Source: Gigantopelta aegis
Taxonomy: Eukaryota > Mollusca > Gastropoda > Neomphalida > Peltospiridae
DNA length: 64,000 nt
Direction of reading: 5' to 3'
Assembly (NCBI RefSeq): GCF_016097555.1
Contig: NC_054702.1
Span: 87,432,905 to 87,496,904, forward strand
Under the pieces are notes generated by a model, which had not been told where the DNA came from, searched no databases, and was given only the letters and a program-made list of their open reading frames with translations. Shown one piece after another: positions 1-12,421 of the stretch (positions are counted from its first letter, which is position 1; every line of letters begins with the position of its first letter). The position numbers and the translations under genes were made by a program.

Positions 1-2431
1 TTCCATGGTCACTACGGCTCCAGTGGTTCCAGTGGCACCTGTTACATTCGCCGCCTAGCCTTCGTCTGTTCGTGAATCGGCTCAACCTAAGACTTGGACA
101 TTGCTTTTTACTGTGTATAAGGCGCCAGAGGCTACCGCGATACAGGATCCAGCGGCTACTTCAGTGTGGCGATCTTCCCACTCATCCCGTGATAAATCGA
201 AGATTTCCTCATCTCATCGGAGCCAGGACCATAGCCATTCACCATGGCTTCCCACAGGCCACACGTGTCTAAGATGCCAGAGGCTACCGTGATACAGGAT
301 CCCGATGGGACCGTACACATTCTAAATCACCACAGCCTTCCAGTGCAACTGATCGGCATGCATGTTCACTGCTTTCCACGGGCCGCTTAGAGAGAAGGCA
401 TCGCTCAAGCATTCTTGAGAATCAGACTTCATGGGGAGCTGACGGGACCGTCCCTGGTTCAATGCACCACGGCCGTTCAGCATGGGTGCTGGACTTGCTT
501 GTTGCTGGCTTCAGAGGGTTTTCCTTCTGATGGTTCACAACCAACGGTTATCGAGATCACTTACTACAGCATACCTTTGCAGCTATAAATGCTGCCACGG
601 TTCCTGGACCTTCAGTTGCGGTCATTTCGGGTGACCCTACTCTACAGCGAATCTGAGGAATGGCACCGATGTTAGACCAGGTTAACAGGTCTACGGCGAC
701 TTCCACTCAGTGATTCACTTGTCTCGAGATAGAAGTCGACTGTTCTCAACTCATCATAGCCAAGAAAGCAGTCGGTCTCCATTGGCCATTCTGACAGACA
801 GGGTGTCGATTCGTCCAACCATGGCTTCCAACAGGACCATACATGGTCCCGCTTGCCATGGGTAGCTGCTCACCACGGTCTTCCGTGGATCATAATTTTC
901 CAGCTTCAAAATTCAACCTTCAAGTGGTTTGACAGATTCCGCTGGGGTCATCTTAACCAGTGATCTGTATGGGATCGACATGTCTGCGCTAGATTCTTGA
1001 GCCGTTGATGACATCTTGGAAGAGCACAGTGTCTATGATCTGCACCAACACCTTCACCTTCCTTCTTTTTTGAGATTGTCAGAACACAGAGCCAGTTTTT
1101 CCAGATCACCTGTTGATCGTCAGTTCGCTGTTGAGATGGAAGGAAGATGGATACAGCTTCAGTCTTGGTTACCATAACAACAAATGAGTTGCGGTAGACC
1201 TCACTACATGGTCTTAAACATGCAGCCAGTTGCAGGAATTCATCATAGGGGTTTAGCTTGCTGTCATCGATTCGAAGTTACAAGTGTTGCGGTTTTGCAC
1301 TGAAGACAGTATGCCGGTCAACTGTTGGTGCTGTTTTTGAGACACCATGACGAGTACTGTGTACCATGCAGCGGTTTGTCTGTTGATCGGTGACATTACC
1401 TAGATATTCAGTTGGTCGATCACTTAATCCATTGCTGACGCATTGCTTGCCACTTCTGCTGGATTACTGCTCAGATGTTCTGGTTCCTGCATCGCTAAAT
1501 GACTGTGTCAGGAAGTACCAGAGCAAGACGAAGTTAGCTGTTCATGTCAATTTCATACATCAGTTTTTGCATTGCCTTCGCTGGATTGTCCATCTCTAAA
1601 TGTCTCAGTTGCAACTATCACAGAGTCCTCAATTCATCGAAGCCCTGCTGCATACAGACCTGGGGCTAGTACAGGTTTCCTCCGACAGATAAGACAAGAG
1701 TCAGTCTGCAGTCTCCATAGTCCTGGCAGAACCTGTGACTTTCCACTTTTGGCAAAGCCTGTTGGGTCTTCTGACATCAGCTCCAGATATGACACTCAGG
1801 GCCTTTTACAGTTATGTCACCGTCAAGTCTTCCTGTATTCATTTATCACATTGAACAACCCTAGATTGCCGATCAACCTTCTCAACGACCTCTTGTCCAG
1901 ATGTTCAGACCAGACTAGTAGCTGTAGGGGGAGTGCACTTGTTTGAGGACAGGTGATGTATCTATAAATAGAAAACACCTCAAGTTTTCACCAGTGTTGC
2001 TGCTTACTGAAAGGCCAGACTTTGGTTTATTCTTCCAATTTCTTAATTTCTGTCTTATGTAGTTTCCAGAGCTCACCCTGTGCATTGCCAAATTAGTAAA
2101 TTTTTTACAAAATGGCTACAACATTTAGTTCTTGGTTAATAAAAGTTTCCTTAAATTAAACACATTTTCAAGGAAACACTATATATCTGAAAATTGGCTA
2201 AAGCAGAATTTGTTCCAGTCTAAGCCCTGAGTTCGAGAATAATGAGCTATGAGGAATTACAAATTATCTATCCCAACATTTATTCATTAGGGACAGACAA
2301 TTTGTAACTACTAGTAGCAAGTTGGTTATTATGTTTATTACCCATTGTCACTTTTGACTGGTTTTTAATATAAAAATTATTCTGCTGTCTAAAACAAAGC
2401 CATCATGCATTATATTATATACTGTTAAAGA
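1..2431. other. Unclassified, imperfectly repetitive tract
   Basis: No gene is recognised here. The first 1.9 kb is less AT-rich than its surroundings and has internal echoes: GCCAGAGGCTACCG followed by ATACAGGATCC occurs near 123 and again near 271, and CCATGGCTTCC occurs near 243 and 820. Short open frames exist (for example 1572-1946, +) but none shows a domain I know. The texture suggests a decayed multicopy element or old low-complexity coding DNA. From about 1980 to 2431 the sequence becomes ordinary AT-rich DNA. It probably lies in the seipin intron upstream of the exon at 4440. Confidence 0.3.
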
Positions 2432-2509
2432 TAAGTAGGGGATATTCCATTTCAAATATCAATAATTAGAGAATAAAATCAGATATAACACTCAAAATAA
2501 GTGCGTTAA

Positions 2510-2880
2510 AGGGACATACCCTAGTTTTTAAACACTAAGATATATTTTTGACTATTGTAGCTGTTTTTGATAACTGAAATCATACTTTACTTAGATTGTA
2601 TTGTTTAGATTATCAGTTTCCGTACATTCGATGTGTCTTTAGTCAACTTGTTGTTTTTAATATCACAAAATACATTTCTCGTATTTTTAAAAACGCACAT
2701 GCGTCTGAGAAGTAACAGTCATGGAGTCGAGTTTTAGTGAGTTTTCAGAGTGTATTTCAACATTTCAAAGTTACAGACTCATGTTTCACTCAATTGTAAC
2801 TTTATGCAAATGTGTTTCAGGTTTGTAGATTAACTAAACTTCGTGTTAATTTTCACGGGTTGAAACTAGGGTCTGTCCCT
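2510..2880. mobile_element. MITE with TTAA target duplication, nested in the Tc1 fossil
   Basis: The left terminus AGGGACATACCCTAGTTT matches the reverse complement of the right terminus (AGGGACAGACCCTAGTTT) with one mismatch over 18 bp. TTAA flanks both sides (2506-2509 and 2881-2884), a signature typical of piggyBac-type integration. It carries no coding capacity. It sits inside the left part of the Tc1 element, so it is younger than that insertion. A related right end lies at 24304-24375. Confidence 0.8.
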
Positions 2881-3106
2881 TTAATGTTCCCATTCAAAGA
2901 GCATGAAAAAACGCACCAATTGTTTTGATCACAAAGCACGTGACATGATGTTGCACGTGTGAAGTGTGTGATTTGAAATTGAACACTTAGTTTGTGTGTA
3001 CATTGTGTGCACACTGTGGCAATATATTCTTTCTTGTTTGTTACTGGAACACCAAATCATAACCTTGCTGTCACATTCTTTACAACATTGTGTAACTTTT
3101 CATCAA

Positions 3107-4086
3107 TGCGATGTCTTATACATCAGAAACGTCTCAGGGCTGTATGCATGCTCCAAGTTGGCACCACCCAGCGAGTTGTGGCCCATATACTTAATGTATC
3201 ACAATCAGTCATTAGCCAATTGTCGGCCCGATATCAATAAACCAGAAATGTGGATGATCATCCCTGTTGTGGACAGCCAAGGGCCACAATACCGGTGTAG
3301 GACTGCTTCATTAGGATTTACACATTGAGGAATCGAGGTCAATCAGTCAATCAAATCGCAAGAGAACTCTGTGTTACAACAGTGTCTGGTCAGACTATTC
3401 GTAAAAGACAGTATGGAAGTAACAACTACACATGTCAACCCTATGTTACCTTACATTTGACTGCAAGACACATTGCTACCAGACATCAATAGTGTGTGTA
3501 CACATCGTAGACATTGGACTAACAGACACTGGGCTCGGGTAATATTTTCAGACGAGTCGAGATTCATACTAGACTTCCATGATCAACAACAGCCTGTCTG
3601 GCAATGTCCCAATGAACACTACACCATTGGGTCCATTATGGTGTGAGGTGGCATCACCATGACTGCCAGAACCCAGCTGCATAATGTTCATGGGAGGGTC
3701 ACTGGGAAGTACTACCGTGACAACATCCTTGCACTGATCGTTGAGCCCTTCGCACGTCAGGCTGGATGCCATTTTGTTTTTCAGGATGACAACGCCTGTG
3801 CTCACTATTGTTTACTGGTCACTGTGTATCTGCAGCAACAGAACATCACCACACTAAGCCCTAAGCCCTAAGCCCAGACATTTTTCCCATTGAGCACATG
3901 TGGGACATCATCGAACGATATCTCAGAGAATGTCAACATCAGCCAACCAACTTGGCTGCATTAGGCACCACTCTCCAAGAGGAATGGGGCAGGATCCCCC
4001 AAAATATTATTGGACGTTTAATCGGGAGCATTAATCGGGAGATTCGTGTGTGCTTGTCGAACCGCGAGAGTTTTACCCATTACTAG
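3107..4086 (+). pseudogene. Decayed Tc1-like transposase
   Basis: Fragments in several frames read as a Tc1/mariner transposase. An N-terminal helix-turn-helix begins near 3107 (MRCLIHQKRL). FSDESRF near 3549 carries the first catalytic Asp, FQDDNACAHY near 3780 the second, and PIEHMWD near 3890 the catalytic Glu. The C-terminus ends at TAG 4084-4086. It is broken: an in-frame TGA replaces the Trp codon in the MVWGG motif near 3643, and a slipped CCCTAAG repeat near 3859-3874 shifts the frame before the PIEHMW block. Further changes separate the N-terminal part. It cannot make an active enzyme. Confidence 0.85.
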
Positions 4087-4439
4087 TGCAAATATTGAAA
4101 ACTTATTGTGTTTTACCATTAATTAATATTGCAATAAAAATTAATACATCTGTGTTATATTGTGTTATATTTGAATATCCCCTACTTATTATGAACATTA
4201 TATAATCTTACATTCATTACATTTAATTTAATGCATTTGAAAACATATAGGAATACCAAAACAAATTTGAGAGAAAGAGGACATGGTGTAAGCAAATTAA
4301 AATCATGTAAATTCTTATATATTAAGACTGTTTATACTTTCACTGAATGATTCATTGTATGTCAGATGCATATCGATAAGTTCTTTAGCCACACTTCAGA
4401 TAGTTTGTTTAATATCTTCATATTTGACTTTTCTCACAG

Positions 4440-7400
4440 ACTCTTCTGCATTACCGGTCATGGCTGCTGCGTACTTTGCAGACCATTGTGCTGTTACCAC
4501 TTTACCTGGCAAATTTAGTGGAACAGTCGCAGTTGATCAACGTGGAAGTATTCCCCAAGTTCTTTGATGATCTGGTGAGTTTTAAGTCAGTTTGCATTAT
4601 TAGTCCCCTACCTGTCCAACTGGAGGAACTGTATGTTTCATTTTCGTTTGTCTGCCTGCCTGCCTGCCTGTCTTTTTGTCTGTCTAACTGACTGTATGTC
4701 TGTCCCGCATATAGTTTTTAGGATGTTTTTTTAACAATGTCTTGAGATATTGAGTTGACATTTTGTGGATAGCTTTATCAAATACTGTTATAGATAAAGT
4801 TTTAACTTGTATGGCGGCTTACCCATTTTTGAGAGAGTTATGACCCTTGAACTTAGGCGATGTGAAAATATGTTTTTATGGCTTTTTTTCTCTTTTTTTG
4901 CAATGCTTGACAATATTTTGATGAAATTTTGTATATAGTTTTATCATGTACTGTTACAGATAAGTTTAACTTTCATGGCGATTTATCCATTTTTCACAGA
5001 GTTATGGCCCTTGAATTTAGGAGATACAAAAATTTGTTGGGGCCAGTAGGGGGAAAGGTATTGCTTTAGCAGTACTCTCAGAATGTTTGTGTTATATACA
5101 GGGATGTGAGAGGTATGCGGAAACGCATACATGTACTTTTTTTTTTTTTTTAAATGCGGAAACTGCCACATCGCGCACAAGAGTTGGATCGAAAGTAGTA
5201 TCGTGCGATCGCAAGTAGTATTCACGCATAGTACATTCCCTTGGCTGGATTTCGTCATCTTCACTGCGATTGGCCACTTTTGTCCAATCCAGGATATGCT
5301 ATTTGAAAGCCTTTGTTCGACCTGGGAAGAAAGTAAGCTTTTTTGTTCCAGCCCCTCTCACATCCCTGTATATAGACTCTTTCATTTTTGTGGTCCAACA
5401 TTGTGTAAATCTGTCAGTACTATTCTCAGTGTCATCTCTAAAATAAGTTTACTATGATGGTGCTGGAGAGCAGATATCTTGTCCTGTACTTCACACTAGT
5501 GGTGTCTCATGACTGGCTAAAATAACTTGCTATTATATTGTAAACTGAGAGTAATTATATTCCATAATGTGATTGGTTAATTACGTTGTTTTCGGACATG
5601 AAATAGACAATAACACCTGGAAAGCTAATGATGTCATTAGAAAGTGACGCATATGTAATTAAAAAGTGGGACAGGCTACGTTACAGGGCTAGCTCTGGAT
5701 GAACAAAAATGTTTGACAAAAAAATATATTTAACTGCAGACACTGAGCTATATTTGTTAACAAAGTATCAGTTGTTACATGAAATTATTTTACCAAATTA
5801 AAATAAATGTTTTCAAGTGTCTTTAAATTTCATTATTGGCGAATTGTAGCATGTACCAGAGCCAGCCCTGAGTTAACTGTCCACGGGTCAACTGTTATAT
5901 TACAGCCAGGTATTTCTTTTTAAAAAATATGAGTCATATGGTTGCATGAAAAAACATCTTAGTTTACAATGGAGATAACCATATGGAATTTTTAGATTTG
6001 AATATGTTTTTGCCTATTTGATGCCTGCTTTTGGTCAAAAAATACATTTGGGGCCATAACATAGACATTAACACCTACAAATCTAAAAAATCCTTATTGT
6101 TATGTCCTAATAAGATTCGACCAGCCTCGGTGGTGTTGTGGTTAGGCCATCAGTCTACAGGCTGGTAGGTACTGGGTTCAGATCCCAGTCGAGGCATGGG
6201 ATTTTTAATCCAGATACCGACTCCAAACCTTGAGTGAGTGCTCCGCAAGGCTCAATGGGTAGGTGTAAACCACTTGCACCGACCAGTTATCCATAACTGG
6301 TTCAACAAAGGCCATGGTTTGTGCTATCCTGCCTGTGGGAAGCACAAATAAAAGATCCCTTGCTGCTAATCGGAAAGAGTAGCCCATGTAGTGGTGACAG
6401 CGGGTTTCCTCTCAAAATCTGTGTGGTCCTTAACCATATGTCTGACGCCATATAACCATAAATAAAATGTGTTGAGTGCATCGTTAAATAAAACATTTCT
6501 TTCTTTCTTTCTTTCCTAATAAGATTCTTATGGTTACAGTTGTATACATGCTTGTTTTGAACTGTCATGTTTGTATAGTTTATTCTGAGACACATGTATT
6601 CAATTATTACTATCAGCACTGTGTTGATATTAGTATTCAAATACATGTGTTGTGTCACAACTTAATAATAAGTGTTGTCTCTCTCTTTGTAATTTCATCC
6701 CTAGCATACCTGATAGTATGACAACCTTTTTGGATATATTTGTGTCTGTAATTCTTTCTTTTTTTTAAAAATCTGTAATATATGACAATTTACATTCTTT
6801 TGCAGAACTTTCCATCAGTTGGAGCTCTGATTGATGTTCAGAATAGGAAGATTGAGATCTATTCAGCAAAACTGAAATTATTTGCTGATTTTGTTGGTCT
6901 CAGGTAGGTAAAAAAGTAGAGATTAGAATTGTTTTGTTGGTAATTTTTAGAATTAATACAAACTGCAGTCAGTGGATTGTTTTTAACCAGTAGTTTACAT
7001 TGCTAACTTTTATTAGTGGTTTTTATTATAAGTTTTTTTTTTAAGCACTATAAATATGGTATTGGCAACTCAATACATAAAAAAAATAGTCTTAGTTAAA
7101 AATAAAACCAAAACATATTTAATATTTGTATCGGCAGGTAAATGGAAAACATTAGGCAGAGACTCAAACATAAAGGGATAAAATGTATACATTTTGAATT
7201 ACTTGATGAAACCTTTTCATTAGCTAGCTTTATCGATTGATACTGACCCCCAAAAGTAACTGTTTATACTGGAGGAAATAGTTAACAATACACAAGCCAG
7301 TTAACTAGTAGGTCATAAAAAAAAACATTACATGGTAAAAACAAAAGTAACTGTGTATACTGGAGGAGATAGTTAAACATACATAAGCCAGTGAAAAAGC

Positions 7401-9763
7401 ATTACATTTGTAAAATAGAATAGGAATTCATCTGAAATGTATATCATCTGATTCTGTGTTTTTTATTTTTCAGGTATTTTATGTTTTACTGGCCTTGGGT
7501 TACATCAATTTGTGGAGTGTGCTTCAATTTTGTCTTCCTCACGTTTGTAGCACTAGTGTCATGGTACCACTACTCACAGAGAGTAGAGGAAGATGAAGAA
7601 ATGGAAGAAATTCCATTACTGAACAGAAGAATGTCGGTACACGAACGCCGACTCAAACTACAAGCAGATTTCAACAAAGAACAAGGTAGTTAACAGCGTT
7701 TTAAACTGGGCTCACAATATTATTAGTAATTTGCCAAATTTAGTCATAACTTTCAGTATTCTCATTGCTCCATTTAAGCAGAGTGGCCCACCCAGCTATT
7801 GCATTTTGCTGTCCCTCTTTCGTGTTTTGCCACCCCCACCCCTTATTTTTCTATGACTCTCTTTATTTTCCTGCATCCTACTGTATTTTACAGCACCCAG
7901 CTCTGCTATTGTAAAGTGCACACTTTTCTCACACACTGAAAAAAAAATCAGTCAATTACCACACTTGACATCAAATAAAACAATCTGTGGTGTGTACGGA
8001 AACGCATCTGATGAAAAACTTCAGTAGTTTACAACAGTTACCATAACGTAATTTAACAGTATTTTTAACTGCCTCTATTGTATTCCATACCAGTATCCAT
8101 GTGCATGTTTGATACACAATTGATTGAAAACATATTTTATTGCATAAACAACTTACTTACTAGGCCTTCTGCTATATACATACAATATAATGGTGACAAT
8201 TACTTAAAAATAATATAATAGTAATGTATACATATAAAATTTACACACAATAAAAGATATATTTTATTTCAGCCATGAAAACATTTTATTTTTATCATTT
8301 CAACAATCTCCATCTGAAAAACCCCATTTATTTGGCGCAAAATTATCACTGACCTGATAGAACGGCCATTCTGTGTATCCACTGTCTCTGGTCTGATATT
8401 TTGTCCTCAATTGCAGATTAAATTTGTCATAACTAATGATTTTTTACTTTCTCCCATTTGTATATTCAGCAATTCCTAATAAAATATTAGAAACGTTTTA
8501 TTATTTTAGGGATATCACAGCTTATAAACACAACAGAAGTGGAAAGCTCATTTATCTTGGGTGCCAAATAATATATACAGTGCTTTTACAAAAAACGACT
8601 TATTATCAGCTGGCAATATCAATGCGATCGATTCATTCGAAGAAAATCGAAATAAAAAGAACACAAATGTTTTCCCACATTAGGGGATCACTTTTAAAAA
8701 AGAAATTCTTGTCCATTTGCTGTTTTCTTATACTGAAGGGCAAAATAAAGGGTAGGTCTTTCCATAAAGTCCACACATACACACACACGCATGATATACT
8801 GTAACCAAGCTTTCCCCTTTTTTTTTTTGGAAGGGTGGGGGTGGCGCAGTCGTGGTCCTTTTAGTTTTCACCCAGCGAGAACACTGGCTTTTGTAGCCAA
8901 ATGTAAATTTCAGTTAGCCAAACAGTCAAAATTGTTATATAAATAAAAAGGAAACCCCAGTGCTCAATTCTGTTCTTACAGAAATATAAATGGATATGAT
9001 GTTGGTTGATCTAGCTAAAACTCCATATCTAAATGCAACATGTGTATCATGTGGGTGGATATGAGGGGAGAATGAACGGCTCAGTGAATATATGTCTGAA
9101 ACAAAAATATAGCAGGAAGTTCATTATCATATAATTTTGCCTTTATCATAGTATGGGGTGGGATTGAGCTCAGTCAGTTGACTGCTCACTTGAGGTGCTT
9201 GTGTCGCAGGATCGAATCACCTTGGTGGATCCATTCAACTGATTGGGGTTTTTCTCATTCCAACCAGTGCACCACAACTGGTCAAAAGCTGTAGTATGTG
9301 CTTTCCTGTCTGTAGGAGAGTGCATATTAAAGATCCCTTGCTGTGTTAGGAAAAATGTAGCAGGTTTCCTCTGATGACTATGAGTCAGAATTACCAAATA
9401 TTTGACATCCAATAGCCGATGATTAATTAATCAATATGCTGTAGTGGTGTCGTTAAACAAAATCAAAACCATCATAATATTTTTGAGATCAGATTAAAGC
9501 CCTTACCATCAACTTGTTTTGCAGATGATGAAGATGAGGATGACAATAATGAGTCAGGTGGAGACCCTGAAGAAACGTCGGTGATGACGGTCGGCATGGT
9601 TATCCCTGACATCAACATCCAGCCCCCAGAACAGGAGGAGCCAGTGGTGGAACACGTAGAGCATGTTCACAAGTCCGTCTCATTCGCACCACAGGTCGAG
9701 GACAAGCCTGTGAGATTCCGGCGCCACAGCAGAGTGTTAGCAGAAGATGTGGCCAAATTTTAG
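4440..9763 (+). CDS. BSCL2: Seipin homologue, 3' part (four coding exons)
   Basis: Seipin is an ER membrane protein that forms rings at ER-lipid droplet contacts and controls droplet assembly. Coding exons are 4440-4574, 6806-6903, 7474-7685 and 9525-9763, all with AG/GT borders and compatible phases (0, 2, 1), giving 227 residues and stop TAG at 9761-9763. The first exon begins TLLHYRSWLL, matching the conserved MLHYRS segment of animal seipins, and continues into the end of the lumenal beta-sandwich (LINVEVF). Exons 2-3 contain KIEIYSAKLKLFADFVGLRY and the second transmembrane helix (about WVTSICGVCFNFVFLTFVAL). The last exon encodes an acidic cytosolic tail (DDEDEDDNNE). The N-terminal helix and most of the lumenal domain are missing because their exons lie upstream of base 1. 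The introns hold SINEs and MITEs but the exons look intact. Identification is by recalled similarity to vertebrate seipin. Confidence 0.92.
4597..5087 (+). repeat. Dispersed repeat, TAGTCCCCTA family, copy 1
   Basis: Starts at AGTCCCCTACCTGTCCAACT and ends near CAGTACTCTCAGAATG. The inner part is itself duplicated: a block containing ATGGCGRYTTAYCCATTTTT and GTTATGRCCCTTGAA occurs near 4815 and again near 4975. The family recurs at 11914-12185 and 15183-15372. No coding content is seen. It lies in a seipin intron. Confidence 0.7.
5099..5368. mobile_element. Short TIR element (CAGGGATGTGAGAGG ends)
   Basis: The 15-bp termini CAGGGATGTGAGAGG and CCTCTCACATCCCTG are perfect inverted repeats, flanked by TATATA at 5093-5098 and 5369-5374. 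The 270-bp interior has no coding capacity. CAGGG ends resemble hAT-type elements, but the apparent 6-bp duplication is shorter than the usual 8, so the superfamily is left open. Confidence 0.75.
5684..5870. mobile_element. MITE, CAGGGCTAGCTCTGG family, copy 1
   Basis: Ends CAGGGCTAGCTCTGG and CCAGAGCCAGCCCTG are near-perfect inverted repeats. It is 187 bp long and shares a GGCGAATT-type interior with the copy at 20307-20500. No clear target duplication is visible, so it is probably older than that copy. Confidence 0.65.
6119..6514 (+). mobile_element. tRNA-derived SINE, GCCTCGGTGG head, full length
   Basis: The head GCCTCGGTGG has a Pol III B-box-like GGGTTCAGATCCC near 6174. A body with AAATAAAAGATCCCTTGCTG follows, and the tail is (TTTC)n after CGTTAAATAAAACA. 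A perfect 13-bp target duplication CCTAATAAGATTC flanks it (6106-6118 and 6515-6527). It lies in a seipin intron. Confidence 0.93.
9155..9470 (+). mobile_element. SINE, diverged copy in the last seipin intron
   Basis: Has a tRNA-like head with GGATCGAATCAC as a B-box remnant, then the shared body (AAAGATCCCTTGCTG, CATCCAATAGCCGATGATTA) and tail GTGTCGTTAAACAAAATC. It ends about 55 bp upstream of the last seipin exon. It is visibly older than the copy at 6119. Confidence 0.82.
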
Positions 9764-10830
9764 AAGCATTTTTAATTTTCTAGTCATCATCGTGTTCTTA
9801 TTTATATTTTTTATGACATGCTTAAAACAAAGCTGTGAGAAAGGTCAGAATTTTTACAAAACCACTTTGCCCAAGATGGGCAGTTGGAAATATTTGCTCA
9901 AAATAATGTTGGGGTTCTTTTTGTAAATTAAAAACATAGTTGATAGTATAAGACCAGGTTTTAAGTTAAAGTAATGTTAACTTTATTTTTATTTTTTATT
10001 TAAGTCATCTGATAAACAATTCAGTAAAAAGGAGGATATTAGCAGGGTTCCACTACTTTCTGTTGGAGATAAATATGGTAACATGCTACAGTTAGACTGC
10101 CATCAAACTTATATATTACAAATATACTGGAGATGTACAAGGTTGTTTAGGACCATTGTCCATCAATACCTGGAGTCAGTTTTAATGATCTGGCTTCAGT
10201 CTCATATAGATTAAGTTATTCTCATTTGTAAATTAGTGTTAAAAAAGAAACTTCTGTTTCATATGAAATACACTGTTGTGATATTAACTGCTTGCTATAC
10301 ATACCAGTTTAGTGACGTTTATTTTATGCATAATACTTTGCAACTGAAGGTGATTAAGGTTACAAAAATTGCAAAGACCATGGTGGCTAAAGTACCTATA
10401 CACATGAAACTACCATCTAATAACCCCACTTCTGCTGTGTAATAATTTGGTGTTTTAATACCTAACAACATCCTCTGTGTGGACATATCAAACTTTTGAA
10501 AATACATGTATATGGACTTGGTTTGCAAATACAGCCTACTCATATAATTTCTCTGGTGTGTACCAGGGTTGTACCTGGCCTATAAGGCTGATGTCAAGAC
10601 ATTTGTCTTGTCCTATTTGACAAATGGTTCAGTTTTATCCATTCATTTTTTTAAATTTCAACTTAATACTTCTACATTTATGTAAAATGTAAATGGATTT
10701 GTCGGTCCAATATGGAACTGACAATTATTTTACTTGGGCAGAATAATCTAAAAAGCTGCAATATGTATTTAGGTTCAAATGATGACACCATTCAAATAAT
10801 GTCGCTGCATATCCCCACAATAATAATAAA
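9764..10830 (+). other. Probable seipin 3' UTR with candidate poly(A) signal
   Basis: Non-coding AT-rich sequence follows the seipin stop codon. The first AATAAA hexamer I found is at 10825-10830. The hexamer is weak evidence in such AT-rich DNA, so the end of the UTR is a guess. Confidence 0.35.
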
Positions 10831-11913
10831 CTCTCACACCATGACTTCTGTTTTTGTCCAAAAAAAATACTTTATAACATTTTAATAGTCAGTTTTGTGG
10901 GGTCAGTGACGATGTGGGGCCCCAAGGCAAATGCTTCCTTTAAAATACTACTATTGTAATCCATTACTGAATTTGAGATTATTTGTAGTTGCTAATTTTT
11001 GGCAATGTTGTGTTGATAATGTAAAATCAGTGAAGACTGAAGTGAAGTAGAACTAATTGTTAACACCATGCAACCTATTGTTTTTAGTGCCAAAGGGAGA
11101 TAACAGACAAATGTTTCCCCATTGTGTATGAATTTAGCATTAGAAACCTATCTAGTATTTTGACCATTAGTACTTGAACAGGGTTCATACGTTTAAAATA
11201 TTTTTATTTTCGAGGACTTTTAAGCACTATTATAAGCCAATTTAGCTAAGTAGTCGCTGAACTTTCTAGTTTAATTATTTAATTAATATATATAGTAAAA
11301 TATTATCTTTTTAGTTTATTCTTCTGGTCACGATATGTCATACACATACCCGCCCCTACCTCTTTGAACTGTTTTGAACTGTATCTAATTGTGAAAGATT
11401 TCAGAACTATAATAACCAACTTCACAATCTGTATTGCACTGGTGTATGAAGAATTTAAAGATGTAAGTCACAGCACAGAGTATGCACATGACACAGACTT
11501 TGATAGAATTGGTTTATTGATATTTTGCTACCGCTCAGGTTGACGGTATGTAATATGTTCATTCATCACAGGGACAGATGTTTATTTTTCAGGCTGAATA
11601 CTGTTTATGCTTTGTAAAAGGATCCAGCAATAAGTGATTGATAAGCCTTAAATATGTCTATATGAGGCCAAATATGAACTGTTGATCTGTTTTATGTATT
11701 AAGATTGCCAAGGCAGATTTTATTGTACATAGTTTATAGTTAATTTTTAAGTTATGCTTGAATATATTTATATAATATATATTGTTCTTCATGACTGTTT
11801 TATAAAGTTTCTCAACATGCATCTATTTTATATTTGAATGGTTATGTGTACATATTTTTTAAAAACACATAAATCGAAGCTACTGTTTAACTCAGTGTGA
11901 TGATGTTTTTGAG

Positions 11914-12185
11914 TCCCCTAATGGTCCAACTTGAGGGGACTATAATTTTTGTCTCTGTCCATCTGTCACACTTAGGGTTTCCAATTATTTGTTCGCAATG
12001 CTTCAAGATACTGAGCTGAAACTTTGTATTATAGTGTTATCATGTAGAGTTATAGATCCTGTTTGACTTCCATTTGAATTTACCCATTTTGGAGTTATGT
12101 CCCTTTAATTTAGGAGATGTGAAAGTTTGTTGGGCTGGGTAGGTGAGATGTATTGCCTCAACAGTACTCTCAGAATGCTTGTTTA
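11914..12185 (+). repeat. Dispersed repeat, TAGTCCCCTA family, copy 2
   Basis: Contains AGTCCCCTAATGGTCCAACT, GCAATGCTTCAAGATACTGA, TAATTTAGGAGATGTGAAA and CAGTACTCTCAGAATGCTTG in the same order as copy 1. It is a single-block version without the inner duplication. No coding content. Confidence 0.72.
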
Positions 12186-12396
12186 TCTTTGTAGTAGGTT
12201 TCTTTCACGTTAATAATTAATGCTAGACACAATCAGAGAAATGTCCAACTTTTCTGCATACTGGAAATAATCAATTTATTTCATGACAACGATATTGTAT
12301 ACAATTGTTACGGTGATCAAAAACTGTGATACTTGTGCACAACCAAATGAACTCCCCAACTAGAATCATAAGTTATTGACTGTATGCATGTGATAC

Positions 12397-12421
12397 GGGG
12401 GGGGGGGGGGGGGGGGGGGGG
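12397..12421 (+). repeat. 25-base poly(G) tract
   Basis: A run of 25 G, preceded by GATAC and followed by ATACAAT. It could form a G-quadruplex, and its assembled length is likely to be unreliable. Confidence 0.9.

Larger units (their letters stand above)
2434..4186 (+). mobile_element. Dead Tc1/mariner DNA transposon
   Basis: The left end AGTAGGGGATATTC is mirrored by GAATATCCCCTACT at the right end, and both are flanked by the TA dinucleotide (2432-2433 and 4187-4188) that Tc1/mariner elements duplicate. Between them, + strand frames give a helix-turn-helix start and DDE-transposase fragments. The element is about 1.75 kb, but 371 bp of that is a MITE inserted at 2510-2880. It lies in the seipin gene, just upstream of the exon at 4440. 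Confidence 0.88.

Noticed and set aside
1572-1946. 124-codon open frame (+)
   Set aside because: No recognisable domain; kept only as part of the unclassified tract.
1-4439. Upstream seipin exons
   Set aside because: No segment resembling the lumenal domain or the N-terminal helix with splice borders could be found; these exons are taken to lie outside the window.
8436-8804. 122-codon open frame (+)
   Set aside because: It is AT-rich, lies inside a seipin intron, has no domain and no supporting splice signals.
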